49,282 nt of DNA, taken from an uncultured Clostridia bacterium (GTDB taxonomy: Bacteria; Bacillota; Clostridia; Oscillospirales; Oscillospiraceae). This document shows positions 1 through 9,484 of the stretch, piece after piece. Below the pieces are notes generated by a model that saw only the letters and a program-made list of their open reading frames with translations, was not told the DNA's origin and searched no databases. Position 1 is the first letter of the stretch. Every line of letters begins with the position of its first letter. The stretch is taken from NCBI GenBank assembly GCA_946184165.1, contig CAMHEN010000005.1, forward strand, positions 1-49,282. Direction: 5' to 3'. The translations under genes were made by a program, and so were the position numbers.

Positions 1-312
1 GTTGCGGCAGATGCGGCCGATGCCGTCGGTCTTCTTCCAGTAGATGAGATCGGTGTTCACGCCGCCCTGCTCGATGAAATCGCGCATCAGCTTGCCGACC
101 TCGTTGTCCGCGAAGGCGGTGATAACGGCGGTGTCCATGCCGAAGCACTTGTGCAGGCCGCGGATGACGTTATACTCGCCGCCGCCTTCCCAGGCACGGA
201 AGGAGCGGGCGGTGCGGATGCGGCCCTCGCCCGGGTCCAGACGGAGCATGACTTCGCCGAGAGATACGGCGTCAAAACGGCATTCCTCTTTGGGACGCAG
301 ATTCAGTTCCAT
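1..312 (-). CDS. kdgK: 2-keto-3-deoxygluconate kinase, PfkB family (partial; C-terminus runs off the window start)
   Basis: Minus-strand reading MELNLRPKEECRFDAVSLGEVMLRLDPGEGRIRTARSFRAWEGGGEYNVIRGLHKCFGMDTAVITAFADNEVG is the typical PfkB sugar kinase N-terminus; adjacent to eda, kduD and kduI. Confidence 0.85.
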   Translation of the reverse strand, partial: MELNLRPKEECRFDAVSLGEVMLRLDPGEGRIRTARSFRAWEGGGEYNVIRGLHKCFGMDTAVITAFADNEVGKLMRDFIEQGGVNTDLIYWKKTDGIGRICRN

Positions 313-359
313 GTTAATCAGTCCTCCTAAAATAGTGAAACAGTTGTGTTATAAAACGA

Positions 360-1001
360 TTAGCCTCTGGCTTCTTCGACGATCTCTCTGGACTTCTTGC
401 AGAGCTCGGTGATCTCATCCCACTTGTTGTTGTCAATGAGATCGGCAGTGACCATGTAGCTGCCGCCGCAGGCCGCGATCACGGGCGCGGAGATGTAGTC
501 CTTGAGGTTCTTCAGGCTGATGCCGCCGGTGGGCATGACCTTGAACTGGGGGAAGGGCGCGGACAGGGCCTTGATCTTGGCAAGGCCGCCGGACTGTTCG
601 GCCGGGAAGAATTTGATCAGCTCAAGCCCGAATTTGAGCGCCTGGTGATACTCGCTTGCCGTGGTGCAGCCGGGGAAGATGGGGATGTTCTTCTCCTGGG
701 CGTAGGCGACGAGCTCGGGATCAAAGCCCGGGGTGACGATGAAATCGCCGCCGGCCTCGATGACCTTGTCGATCTGCTCCGTATTCGTGACGGTGCCGGC
801 GCCGACCAGCATGTCGGGGCAGGCTTCCTTCATGAGCTTGATAGCCTTGTCGGCCCCGGCAGCGCGGAAGGTAACCTCCGCCACGGGCACGCCGCCCGCA
901 CAGAGCGCCTTGCCGAGATTTGCAGCGTCGCGTTCGGGGTGATTGAGCTTGATGACCGGCACCACACCGATGGCGCTGATCTTTTCGTTCATGGCATTCA
1001 T
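360..1001 (-). CDS. eda: 2-dehydro-3-deoxyphosphogluconate (KDPG) aldolase
   Basis: MNAMNEKISAIGVVPVIKLNHPERDAANLGKALCAGGVPVAEVTFRAAGADKAI...GAGTVTN...TPGFDPELV...FPAEQSGG; GGAGG RBS upstream of the internal ATG; the longer ORF in the track is a 5' over-extension. Confidence 0.93.
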   Translation of the reverse strand: MNAMNEKISAIGVVPVIKLNHPERDAANLGKALCAGGVPVAEVTFRAAGADKAIKLMKEACPDMLVGAGTVTNTEQIDKVIEAGGDFIVTPGFDPELVAYAQEKNIPIFPGCTTASEYHQALKFGLELIKFFPAEQSGGLAKIKALSAPFPQFKVMPTGGISLKNLKDYISAPVIAACGGSYMVTADLIDNNKWDEITELCKKSREIVEEARG

Positions 1002-1017
1002 TTTGTATTCCTCCCTG

Positions 1018-1797
1018 TTAAGGTATATAGTTAAACTGATTGTTGAGCCAGGTCTTGCACAGCCCGACCCACTCCGCCGCAGCGGGATACGGGGTTTCGA
1101 CCTCCTGGTTGCACATGGAGATCCCGTGTGCGCCGCCCGCGAAGAGATGGCATTCATAGGGGACCTTCGCGCGCTGCATCGCAGCCGTGAGGAGCATCGT
1201 GTTTTCAACCGGGACGCTCTCATCCCCGGTGCAGTGCCAGATGAAGGTGGGCGGCATATGCTCTGTGACCTGGTTTTCAAGGCTTAAAAGCTCTCTGAGC
1301 TTCTCATCGCCGCCGGTCACCCAGTCGATGGACTCGGGGTGCTTAAACTTCCCTGCCGTGATGACGGGGTAACAGAGCACAGCAGCGTCCGGCCGGCAGT
1401 TCTCCCCCAACCCGAGCTCCGGTCTGTGCCAGAGCGCGGCGAGACTCGCCGCGAGATGGCCGCCTGCGGAAAAGCCCAGGACCGCGATATGCTCCGGCTC
1501 CACGTGCCAGTCCGCGGCATGTTCCCTTACGATGCGGACCGTCTCCGCAAGCTCCCGCAGGGGGCGCAGGCCCGCCGCGTTTTCCTTCACGGAATACTCC
1601 GGCAGGAACGTGTGATAGCCGAGGGCCGCAAAGCTCAGGGCCACCGGGTCCTTCTCCCGCGGAGAGAGCCAGCGGTATGCACCGCCCGCGCAGATCACGA
1701 CGGCCGGGCGCTTCCGATGCGCGACGAGCCGATCATGGTCGTCCTGGAGGTAACCTATGACCGGCGCGTCATGCGCAGTAAAACTGCAGATTTTCAC
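1018..1797 (-). CDS. alpha/beta hydrolase, acetylesterase/BD-FAE-like; no signal peptide
   Basis: VVICAGGAYRWLSPREKDPVA (HGG-like oxyanion motif), GFSAGGHLAASLA (GxSxG), terminal GGAHGIS His; in the kdu operon. Confidence 0.8.
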   Translation of the reverse strand: MKICSFTAHDAPVIGYLQDDHDRLVAHRKRPAVVICAGGAYRWLSPREKDPVALSFAALGYHTFLPEYSVKENAAGLRPLRELAETVRIVREHAADWHVEPEHIAVLGFSAGGHLAASLAALWHRPELGLGENCRPDAAVLCYPVITAGKFKHPESIDWVTGGDEKLRELLSLENQVTEHMPPTFIWHCTGDESVPVENTMLLTAAMQRAKVPYECHLFAGGAHGISMCNQEVETPYPAAAEWVGLCKTWLNNQFNYIP

Positions 1798-2598
1798 TTA
1801 AGGCTGTTTGCCGATGTAGGCGAGGATGCCGCCGTCGACATAGAGGATATGGCCGTTGACGAAGTTGGAAGCGTCAGAGGCGAGGAAGACCGCGGGGCCC
1901 ATCAGATCCTCAACCTCGCCCCAGCGGGCTGCGGGGGTCTTGGCGACGATGAACTGGTCGAAGGGGTGGCGGCTGCCGTCGGGCTGGCGCTCACGCAGGG
2001 GCGCGGTCTGGCTGGTGGCGATGTAGCCGGGGCCGATGCCGTTGCACTGGATGTTGTACTCGCCGTACTCGGAGCAGATGTTGCGCGTCAGCATCTTCAG
2101 GCCGCCCTTGGCGGCGGCGTAGGCGGATACGGTCTCGCGGCCCAGCTCGCTCATCATGGAGCAGATGTTGATGATCTTGCCGTGGCCCTTCTCGATCATG
2201 CCGGGGATAACGGCCTTGGAGACGATGAAGGGGGCGTTCAGGTCGACGTCAATGACCTGGCGGAAATCCGCCGCGCTCATCTCGAGCATGGGGATGCGCT
2301 TGATGATACCGGCATTGTTGACGAGGATGTCGATGATGCCGACTTCTTCCTTGATCTGCGCCACAAGAGCCTTGACAGCCTCCTCGTCGCAGACGTCGCA
2401 GACATAGCCGTGGGCATCAACGCCGTTGGCCTTGTAGGCCTCCAGCGCCCGGGTCCTGGAGCCTTCACTGGAGCAGTTGAAGCAGATCGTCGCGCCGGCA
2501 GCGGCAAAAGCGTTGGCGATCGCCATGCCGATGCCATGGGACGCACCGGTGATGAGAGCGACCTTACCCTCCAGAGAGAATTTGTTCATCATGTCCAT
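1798..2598 (-). CDS. kduD: 2-dehydro-3-deoxy-D-gluconate 5-dehydrogenase, SDR family
   Basis: KVALITGASHGIGMAIA, NNAGI, SAYAAAKGG, C-terminal FVNGHILYVDGG; next to kduI. Confidence 0.85.
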   Translation of the reverse strand: MDMMNKFSLEGKVALITGASHGIGMAIANAFAAAGATICFNCSSEGSRTRALEAYKANGVDAHGYVCDVCDEEAVKALVAQIKEEVGIIDILVNNAGIIKRIPMLEMSAADFRQVIDVDLNAPFIVSKAVIPGMIEKGHGKIINICSMMSELGRETVSAYAAAKGGLKMLTRNICSEYGEYNIQCNGIGPGYIATSQTAPLRERQPDGSRHPFDQFIVAKTPAARWGEVEDLMGPAVFLASDASNFVNGHILYVDGGILAYIGKQP

Positions 2599-2627
2599 TT
2601 TGGTGTTCCTCCTCGATAAATCTTTTC

Positions 2628-3470
2628 TTATTTCAGCTCGTTCGTGGGGATGGTGTCCATATCGTCGAACTCCTGATTCTCGCCGCCCATGGCCCAGATA
2701 AAGGTATAGGCGCAGGTGCCGGCGCCGGCATGGATCGACCAGGAGGGAGAGATGACCGCCTGCTCATTGGTCATGACAATGTGGCGGGTCTCCTGACCCT
2801 GGCCCATCATGTGGAAGACGACCTGATCCTCAGGCAGTTCAAAGTACATATAGACCTCCATGCGGCGCTCGTGGGTGTGGGCAGGCATGGTGTTCCAGAC
2901 GCTGCCCGGCTCCAGGACGGTCATGCCCATGGAGAGCTGGCAGGTCTTGAGGACGGCAGGATGGATGAATTGGTTGATGACTCGCTTGTTGGAGGTGGTC
3001 ATATCGCCGAGGGGCTTCTTGTTCGCGTCGGCGATCTTGAGCAGGCGCGTCTCATAGCTTCTGTGGGCGGGGGCGGAGACCATGTAGAACTTGGCGGGCT
3101 TGGCCTTATCATCGCTGGAGAAGAGGACCTCCTTCGCGCCCATAGTGATGTACAGGCAGTCCTTGTAGCCGAGCTCATAGACGGTGCCGTCTACGGTGAT
3201 TTTGCCGGAGCCGCCGATGTTGAAGATGCCGATCTCGCGGCGCTCGAGGAAATAGTGGGTGCCGAAGTTTGCCCAGATGTCGATACCCTTGTCGATGGAG
3301 ACGGTCTCCTCGACCGGCATGCAGCCCAGCGTGACCATGCGGTCCACGTGGCTGTAGACGGCGACGACGGTGTCGGGAACGTAGAGGTTTTCGATCAGGA
3401 ACTCTTTGCGGAGCTCTTCGGTGGTGTAATGCTTTGCATCATTGGGGTTTGCGGCGTAGCGAATATCCAT
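2628..3470 (-). CDS. kduI: 5-keto-4-deoxyuronate isomerase (4-deoxy-L-threo-5-hexosulose-uronate ketol-isomerase)
   Basis: MDIRYAANPNDAKHYTTEELRKEFLIENLYVPDTVVAVYSHVDRMVTLGCMPVEE... and HTHERRMEVYMYFELP are characteristic of KduI. Confidence 0.95.
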   Translation of the reverse strand: MDIRYAANPNDAKHYTTEELRKEFLIENLYVPDTVVAVYSHVDRMVTLGCMPVEETVSIDKGIDIWANFGTHYFLERREIGIFNIGGSGKITVDGTVYELGYKDCLYITMGAKEVLFSSDDKAKPAKFYMVSAPAHRSYETRLLKIADANKKPLGDMTTSNKRVINQFIHPAVLKTCQLSMGMTVLEPGSVWNTMPAHTHERRMEVYMYFELPEDQVVFHMMGQGQETRHIVMTNEQAVISPSWSIHAGAGTCAYTFIWAMGGENQEFDDMDTIPTNELK

Positions 3471-3481
3471 GGTTTTCCTCC

Positions 3482-4558
3482 TTATTCAATGACCTTCTCG
3501 GTCTCGCCGTCAAAGAGGTAGACGCTCTCACAGGGGATCGAGAAGAGAATATTACTGTCCACCTCAGGCGTGTCGTGCGGGTCGACCTTGAGGATGGCGT
3601 GCACATCGCCCATGGTGATGTAGACGTTGGTGTTGTCGCCCAGCATCTCGGTCAGCTCCACGGAAGCCGGCATGCAGTAGGCGTCCTTCTGCTCGCCGAG
3701 ACGGATAGCCTCGGGGCGGAAGCCGAAGACGATCTCCTTGCCCTCGTACGCGCCGAGCTTTTTGCCGAGCTTTGTGAGATCGAGCTTTTTGCCCGCGATC
3801 TCGATGCTGCCGCCGGAGAGGCGGGTGCGGATAAAGTTCATGGGAGGCTCGCCGATGAAGCCCGCGACAAAGACGTTGACGGGATTGAAGTAGAGCTCCC
3901 GCGGTGTACCCACCTGCTGGACATAACCGTCTTTCATGACGACGATCCTGTCGGCCATGGTCATGGCCTCCGTCTGGTCGTGGGTGACGTAAATGGTGGT
4001 GGCGCCGGTCTCCCGGTGGATCTGGGTGATCTCGGAGCGCATCGTGACGCGCTGCTTGGCGTCGAGGTTGGAGAGCGGCTCGTCCATGAGGAAGATGCCG
4101 ACCTTGCGGATCAGCGCGCGTCCGATGGCGACACGCTGGCGCTGGCCGCCGGAGAGCGCCCTCGGAAGGCGGTCGAGATAATCGGTAAGGCCGAGGATAC
4201 GCGCCGTGTTGCGGACCTTTTCGTCGATATAATCATCGTCCGCGCCCTGGAGCTCCAGACCGAAGGCGATGTTGTCATAGACGCTCATCTGGGGGTAGAG
4301 CGCATAGCTCTGGAAAACCATGGCAACACCGCGCTCACGCGGTCCCTGTTCGTTGGCACGCTTGCCGTCGATCAAAAACTCGCCGTTGGAGATGTCCTCG
4401 AGTCCTGCGATCATGCGCAGCGTTGTGGACTTTCCGCAGCCGGAGGGTCCGACGAATACGATAAACTCGCCCTTTTCCATGTCGAGATTGAAATTATGGA
4501 CGGCGTGGTATCCGTTCGGGTAGATCTTGTTGATGTTTTTCAGCGTTAAGTAAGCCAT
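3482..4558 (-). CDS. ABC transporter ATP-binding protein, UgpC/MsmK type (CUT1 ATPase)
   Basis: Walker A GPSGCGKSTTLRMIAGLE, signature LSGGQRQRVAIGRAL, Walker B FLMDEPLSNLDAK, C-terminal MOE/TOBE-like domain. Confidence 0.93.
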   Translation of the reverse strand: MAYLTLKNINKIYPNGYHAVHNFNLDMEKGEFIVFVGPSGCGKSTTLRMIAGLEDISNGEFLIDGKRANEQGPRERGVAMVFQSYALYPQMSVYDNIAFGLELQGADDDYIDEKVRNTARILGLTDYLDRLPRALSGGQRQRVAIGRALIRKVGIFLMDEPLSNLDAKQRVTMRSEITQIHRETGATTIYVTHDQTEAMTMADRIVVMKDGYVQQVGTPRELYFNPVNVFVAGFIGEPPMNFIRTRLSGGSIEIAGKKLDLTKLGKKLGAYEGKEIVFGFRPEAIRLGEQKDAYCMPASVELTEMLGDNTNVYITMGDVHAILKVDPHDTPEVDSNILFSIPCESVYLFDGETEKVIE

Positions 4559-4729
4559 TCCTGTATCCCCCTTGATCGTCTGAAATTACATTTATATGGA
4601 CAAAACGGATATACTTTGTTACAATATTGCAGCCGGCCGCGGTACGCTTATCGTACACAGTGAAGCAGTCAGTCTGGCATTTTAACATCTCACGGTCTGA
4701 GATCGTTCTGCGTAATGAGGAGTGAACAA

Positions 4730-5524
4730 ATGAATGATATCATCTATGTCGGAAAGCATCTGATCACTTTTTCCGTATCCACCCACGCGCACAGCAGCTG
4801 GGAATTCATCTACTGTACGAGCGGTGAGGGGCAGCTCACCTGGCGGGAGGGCTGTCTCCCCTACAGGACGGGCGACATGCTCATCATCCCGCCGATGGTG
4901 TACCACCGGAACGAGAGCGGCACCGGTTTTACCAACATCCACCTGAACATGCTCGATCCCGTAATCAACCTTTCGGCTCCGACCGTGATCCATGACGACG
5001 GCAATCACTTTCTTCTGGACGCCGTCACCGCGATCTTCTATTACTTCAGCAGCGAGCCCGGCAAGCAGACCCTTCTGCTCTCCGCCTATGCAAATCTGCT
5101 TCTGACCCTGATCAGCAACTGCCTCCAGACCCCGGTTCAAAACCCCGTTGTGGAGGAGATCGCAAGCTACATCATCCGCAACTATCCGGACGAGAACCTG
5201 GAGCTGGATCAGTATCTGCGCTCTCTGCCTTTTAACTATGACTATCTGCGCAAGCTCTTCAAACAGCACGCCGGCGTTACCCCGCACCGCTTTCTCAGCG
5301 ATACGCGCCTGCAGGCGGCGGCGGAACGCCTCAGCCGCTGTGAAAAAAGCGGAACCAATATCACGGAGATCAGCCATCTGTGCGGCTTCCGCGAACCGCT
5401 CTATTTCTCGAAAACCTTCCGGAAGAAGTTCGGCCTCTCCCCTTCCCAGTATCAGGAGAAGATGCGCCTGGAACGCGCGGCCGTCCCGGACGATCAAAGC
5501 GTCAAGATCCGGCCAGACGCTTGA
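4730..5524 (+). CDS. AraC-family transcriptional regulator (cupin sensor plus C-terminal HTH)
   Basis: N-terminal cupin HAHSSWEFIYCTSGEGQL, C-terminal CGFREPLYFSKTFRKKFGLSPSQYQEK; divergent from the ATPase-kdu operon; ATG at 4730 has a GAGGAG RBS. Confidence 0.9.
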   Translation: MNDIIYVGKHLITFSVSTHAHSSWEFIYCTSGEGQLTWREGCLPYRTGDMLIIPPMVYHRNESGTGFTNIHLNMLDPVINLSAPTVIHDDGNHFLLDAVTAIFYYFSSEPGKQTLLLSAYANLLLTLISNCLQTPVQNPVVEEIASYIIRNYPDENLELDQYLRSLPFNYDYLRKLFKQHAGVTPHRFLSDTRLQAAAERLSRCEKSGTNITEISHLCGFREPLYFSKTFRKKFGLSPSQYQEKMRLERAAVPDDQSVKIRPDA

Positions 5525-6632
5525 TCTCGGTATAGCAGAGTACAAAGGGCGCGACGCCCTTCGCGTCGTTTTTCACAACAGGCTCGGAGATATAATACTG
5601 GTAGCTGCCGTCCCGGCGGCGGTTATTCTCGGGACCGAGACCTGCCACCAGGCAGATGCCGCCGAGGTTCAGCTCCCCATCCTGAAAAGACAGATATTTT
5701 TCCACAATGCCGCGGAAGGTCTTCTCGCCTTGCGCGGCGTATTCTTTGTCCAGAATGCCGAGCCGTGCGCCCTTGAGCATGGCGTAGGCCAGCATGCTGC
5801 TGCCGCTGGTCTCGAGGTAGTTGCCCTCGCGTCCGCCCTGGTCGGGGACCTGCCAGTACATGCCGGTCTCCCCGTCTGCATAAGCGGCGGCGCCCTCCAT
5901 AATCTCCCGGAAGATCACGCTGAGGCGCTCGTTCGCCTCGCCCGCGGGGATGATTTCGCAGAGGTCCGCGAGGGCCACGGCAAACCAGCCGATGCTCCTG
6001 AGCCAGAAGTTTTGGGACAGACCCGTATCCTTGTCGGCCCAGAAGGCGCTGCGGCTCGCGTCGTAGCCGTGGTAGCAGAGCTTTTTGTTCTCATCAAACA
6101 TGCGGCGGCGCACGTTCTCGATCTGGGAGAGCGTGTCGCTGTAATCGCCCGTGCCGAAATTCTTTTCATACAGGGCGTAGAAGGGCTGGGCCATATAGAG
6201 ACCGTCAAGCCAGACCTGGTTGGGATAGATGGCCTTGTGCCAGAAGTTCCCCTCAAAGGTGCGGGGCTGCTCTTTGATCTGCCGGAAGAGCGTATCCGCG
6301 GCTTTTTTATACTTCTCCTTGCCGTTCCTGTCATAGAGCGTGAAGAGGACGCGGCCCTCGTTGATATCGTCCAGGTTATACTTTGTGCGCTCGTAGCTGC
6401 GGATGGAGCCGTCCTCCTGTACGAACCAGTCGATAAAGCTCTCGGCAAAGTCGAAGTAGCGCTGATCGCCGGTGATCTCACTCATGGCGAGCAGAGCCGT
6501 GATCATGCAGCCGTCGATATAGTTCCAGGTCGCAGGCTTTCCCAGCCGCACACTTTCGATGTTCCAGGCGGTACGCTCGGGTGTGGACCTCTCGATCAGG
6601 CTCAGCACATAGGCGTCAATTTTTTCGTACAT
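5502..6632 (-). CDS. GH88/GH105 family unsaturated (rhamno)galacturonyl hydrolase; no signal peptide
   Basis: TWNYIDGCMITALLAMSEITGDQRYFDFAESFIDWFV, VWLDGLYMAQPFYALYE, YLETSGSSMLAYAMLKGARLG are GH105 (YteR-like) motifs. Confidence 0.9.
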   Translation of the reverse strand: MYEKIDAYVLSLIERSTPERTAWNIESVRLGKPATWNYIDGCMITALLAMSEITGDQRYFDFAESFIDWFVQEDGSIRSYERTKYNLDDINEGRVLFTLYDRNGKEKYKKAADTLFRQIKEQPRTFEGNFWHKAIYPNQVWLDGLYMAQPFYALYEKNFGTGDYSDTLSQIENVRRRMFDENKKLCYHGYDASRSAFWADKDTGLSQNFWLRSIGWFAVALADLCEIIPAGEANERLSVIFREIMEGAAAYADGETGMYWQVPDQGGREGNYLETSGSSMLAYAMLKGARLGILDKEYAAQGEKTFRGIVEKYLSFQDGELNLGGICLVAGLGPENNRRRDGSYQYYISEPVVKNDAKGVAPFVLCYTEIKRLAGS

Positions 6633-6636
6633 CAAA

Positions 6637-8202
6637 TCAGCCCTCGTCGAATTGATTTGTTTCCAGCGTCTCATAATGATCCGCGATCAGCTTTTCGCCG
6701 TCTACGCCCGCAAGGCGCACCCTGTCGATCCGGATGTGCCGCACATTGTCAAGATACAGGCCCAGGCGGCAGCGCTCCTTCGCGAAGTTCTCCATGGCGG
6801 GGATGCCGGGCTTTGCGTCCGGAGAGAAGCTGACAGAGACATCCTCAAAGCAGACCTCCCGGATCGGAGCCTCGGGCAGGCCGTCGATATAGCAGGCGGC
6901 CACCTCGGCATCCGTGCAGGTGAGTCTGCTGAAGCGGAAAGCGCCCATATACGGGGTCCTGTCGTCCACTGGCAGATGCTCACGCGACCAGACGTATTCG
7001 CTCTCCCGATCGGGATCGCAGCAGTTATACCAGAGGTTGATGACCACGGGGGTCAGGACGCCCTCCATGCGGATGTTGTCAAAGCGCACACCGTCGATGC
7101 GGCAGTTCTCTCCGCGGCCGCGGCGGCTCTTGATACGCAGTCCCCTGTCGGTGCCGCGGAACCAGCACTGGGACACAGTCAGATCCCGCACCCCCGCGCC
7201 GATCTCGCTGCCGAGAGTGATCGCGCCGTGACCGTATTCCATGAGACAGTTGCGGATCGTGTGAAATGCGGCCGGCCGGTTGAATTTTCGTCCCAGCTCG
7301 ATCTTGCCGGACTTGATGGCGATGCAGTCATCCCCTACCGTGAAGCGGCAGCCGATGATTTCCACGTTCCTGCAGGACTCGGGATCCAGGGCGTCGGTAT
7401 TCGGACTGTTCTTCGGGGCGGAGATCAACACGTCGTAGAAGCTGAGGTCTTCCGAGAAGTAGGGGTGAAGCTGCCAGGAGGGTGAGTTGCAGGCGTGTAC
7501 GCCGTGCACCGTGATATTCCTGCAGCGGTTGAAGAACATGAGTCTCGGCCGCGCCGTGGGGAAGTTGTGGAAATTGGTCCAGAAGTCCGTATGCTGGGCG
7601 TTGCCGTCTACCCTGCCGGGGCCGATGATCGTGATATCCTCCGCATACTGGGCGGTGAGCAGGGACTGATACATGGGGACGGCATTCCCCTCGAAGCCGC
7701 CGAAGTGCAGCTCCTCCCCATCCAGCGCCGTGACCGTGCCGGGAACGATGGGATAGTCCTCCCGGTTTGTCCAGCCGAGAAGGACCGCGCCCTCGGAGAA
7801 CTGCAGGGTGATATGGCTCTTGAGGATCAGGGGGCGGGTGAGGTAGGTGCCCGCCGGGAAGACAAGCCGCCCGTTATCGGGCAGATAGCTGACGGCTGTC
7901 TGGATGGCCGTGGTGTCGTCGTGGACCCCGTCGCCGACGGCACCGAAAGCGTGCACGTCAAAGGCGCAGCGCTCGTCCGGGGTCCGGAATACCAGCGTGC
8001 CCTCCGCGCTCTCCCCTTTTACCGTGAGACGGTACTCCGTATCCGGCTTCAGGTTGTAGAGGGAGAAAACATTGTGGTCACATTCATATTGCTCCACATC
8101 ATTGAGGAGCACCTTAAACTTCTCCGGCGCGTAGTAAGGATCGGTGTTTTCAAGTTCAAAACAGGCCGAGCACGCGCTGGTGAAGAGTAGCTTCACATTC
8201 AT
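6637..8202 (-). CDS. GH28 polygalacturonase-family glycoside hydrolase; no signal peptide
   Basis: FDVHAFGAVGDGVHDDTTAIQTAV, NSPNTDALDPESCRNVEIIGCRFTVGDDCIAIKSG, GHGAITLGSE are GH28 catalytic motifs. Confidence 0.93.
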   Translation of the reverse strand: MNVKLLFTSACSACFELENTDPYYAPEKFKVLLNDVEQYECDHNVFSLYNLKPDTEYRLTVKGESAEGTLVFRTPDERCAFDVHAFGAVGDGVHDDTTAIQTAVSYLPDNGRLVFPAGTYLTRPLILKSHITLQFSEGAVLLGWTNREDYPIVPGTVTALDGEELHFGGFEGNAVPMYQSLLTAQYAEDITIIGPGRVDGNAQHTDFWTNFHNFPTARPRLMFFNRCRNITVHGVHACNSPSWQLHPYFSEDLSFYDVLISAPKNSPNTDALDPESCRNVEIIGCRFTVGDDCIAIKSGKIELGRKFNRPAAFHTIRNCLMEYGHGAITLGSEIGAGVRDLTVSQCWFRGTDRGLRIKSRRGRGENCRIDGVRFDNIRMEGVLTPVVINLWYNCCDPDRESEYVWSREHLPVDDRTPYMGAFRFSRLTCTDAEVAACYIDGLPEAPIREVCFEDVSVSFSPDAKPGIPAMENFAKERCRLGLYLDNVRHIRIDRVRLAGVDGEKLIADHYETLETNQFDEG

Positions 8203-8206
8203 AGTG

Positions 8207-8845
8207 TCACTGCCCTTTCGCATTCTTCATCGCATCCCGGACGATCTGCCCGAGTGTGCGCTTGATGGTGATAAACAGGAGGTCAAAGGCGGTGTATACA
8301 ATACCGAAAAGAATCGGCCCGACGCCGAGCATATGACCGCTGCCGCCCGAGGCGGCGGAAAGGGTGAGGTTCAAAAGCGTATAGAACATATCCACGCACA
8401 TAAGCAGAACGCCCGCGTAGATGATATTAAAGATAAAAGTGATGTAGCGCTTTTGCGGGAACATCATCCAGCGGTCATTGCCGCCGATGGTCTTGGCATA
8501 ATAGCGCAGGATATTGTTGGTGAGAATGTCGGTCACCACGCCGAGGGCGACGGCGAACACAAACAGTAGATCGAGCCGCGCCGTGATATAGGCACTCAAG
8601 CCCCAGAAGATAAAGAAGCAGACCGACCCCGCAAACCACATCTTGATCAGGATCGCCTTGACCCAGTCCGAGAGTCTGAGCTTCGGACCGGAACGGTATT
8701 TGTCGAGCTCCTCCCGGGAGACCACGGGAGAATTGCTCTCATCCGCGTTGACAAGATCGCTGACCGCCTGGGTATGCAGCTTGTAGTAATCGGCGGTTGT
8801 CCGGTTTTCTTCCGGCGTGACGCGCCGTTTTTTCCTGTCTGCCAT
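8207..8845 (-). CDS. uncharacterised membrane protein (~4 TM) inside the pectin ABC operon
   Basis: MADRKKRRVTPEENRTTADYYKLHTQ... hydrophobic segments ILIKMWFAGSVCFFIFWGL, LLFVFAVALGVVTDIL, FIFNIIYAGVLLMCVDMF, GPILFGIVYTAFDLLFI; co-directional with tight spacing. Confidence 0.75.
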   Translation of the reverse strand: MADRKKRRVTPEENRTTADYYKLHTQAVSDLVNADESNSPVVSREELDKYRSGPKLRLSDWVKAILIKMWFAGSVCFFIFWGLSAYITARLDLLFVFAVALGVVTDILTNNILRYYAKTIGGNDRWMMFPQKRYITFIFNIIYAGVLLMCVDMFYTLLNLTLSAASGGSGHMLGVGPILFGIVYTAFDLLFITIKRTLGQIVRDAMKNAKGQ

Positions 8846-8905
8846 AGATATTCCTTTTCCCCCCACCGGAAGCATTGCCCCCGGTGGGGTAAGTCATGCA
8901 AAGGA

Positions 8906-9484
8906 TCAGTCCTCGCCGGAGATGTCGATGACGTCGAGCTTGCCGTTGTCTTCCACCGTGATGGAGGTGTTGATCTTGCGCAGCAGCTTTGTATAGAGCG
9001 GCATCAGCACGACCAGCACTGCGCCGACAGCTTCGATCAACATATGATTTTGCAGGACGTTGTAGGCCTGCGCAATGTAGATCGTGGACTTGTCGATCAC
9101 GATGGGATTGATCTCGCGGAAGCGCGCGTTGTCGATCAGGCTGCAGTAATGATAGTCGCAGAAGATGATGAGCGCGAACATGGCAAACATCAGGATGACC
9201 ATGGGGATCACCGGCTTCTTGCGCTTCGGGAAGGCGTTGAGGAAACACACCAGCGAAAGCATGGAGAAGAGCATCGTGGCAAAACCGCACAGCCCCATGC
9301 CGGGACCCTGGATCTTCGCCGTGGTGTCGGAGATGTGCGTGAGGTTCAGGGAGTACTGGAAGAAAGCAATGGCCAGGACGATCAGCGCGATGATGGAGGG
9401 CTTGCGCTTCAGGCCGACAAAGAGTTTGCGCAGAAACTCCGGCATATGGGACCCGGATTTTACGGCTTTGGTATCCTTGCTCAT
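8906..9484 (-). CDS. uncharacterised membrane protein (~4 TM) inside the pectin ABC operon
   Basis: SIIALIVLAIAFFQYSL, LCGFATMLFSMLSLVCFL, VIPMVILMFAMFALIIFCDY, MLIEAVGAVLVVLMPLY; overlaps the ATPase start by a few bases. Confidence 0.75.
   Translation of the reverse strand: MSKDTKAVKSGSHMPEFLRKLFVGLKRKPSIIALIVLAIAFFQYSLNLTHISDTTAKIQGPGMGLCGFATMLFSMLSLVCFLNAFPKRKKPVIPMVILMFAMFALIIFCDYHYCSLIDNARFREINPIVIDKSTIYIAQAYNVLQNHMLIEAVGAVLVVLMPLYTKLLRKINTSITVEDNGKLDVIDISGED

Noticed and set aside
1339-2619. 426-aa plus-strand ORF and similar large plus-strand ORFs over kduD, kduI, the ABC genes and the binding protein (e.g. 3434-4549, 12048-13952, 14201-15955)
   Set aside because: Antisense shadow ORFs from GC-skewed codon usage; His/Asp/Val/Gly-rich with no domain motifs, while the minus-strand products are clear.
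4559-4729. AraC operator palindrome ATCTCA-cggt-CTGAGAT in the divergent kdu/AraC region
   Set aside because: Only a 6-7-bp arm with no second copy near the other AraC gene; insufficient support.
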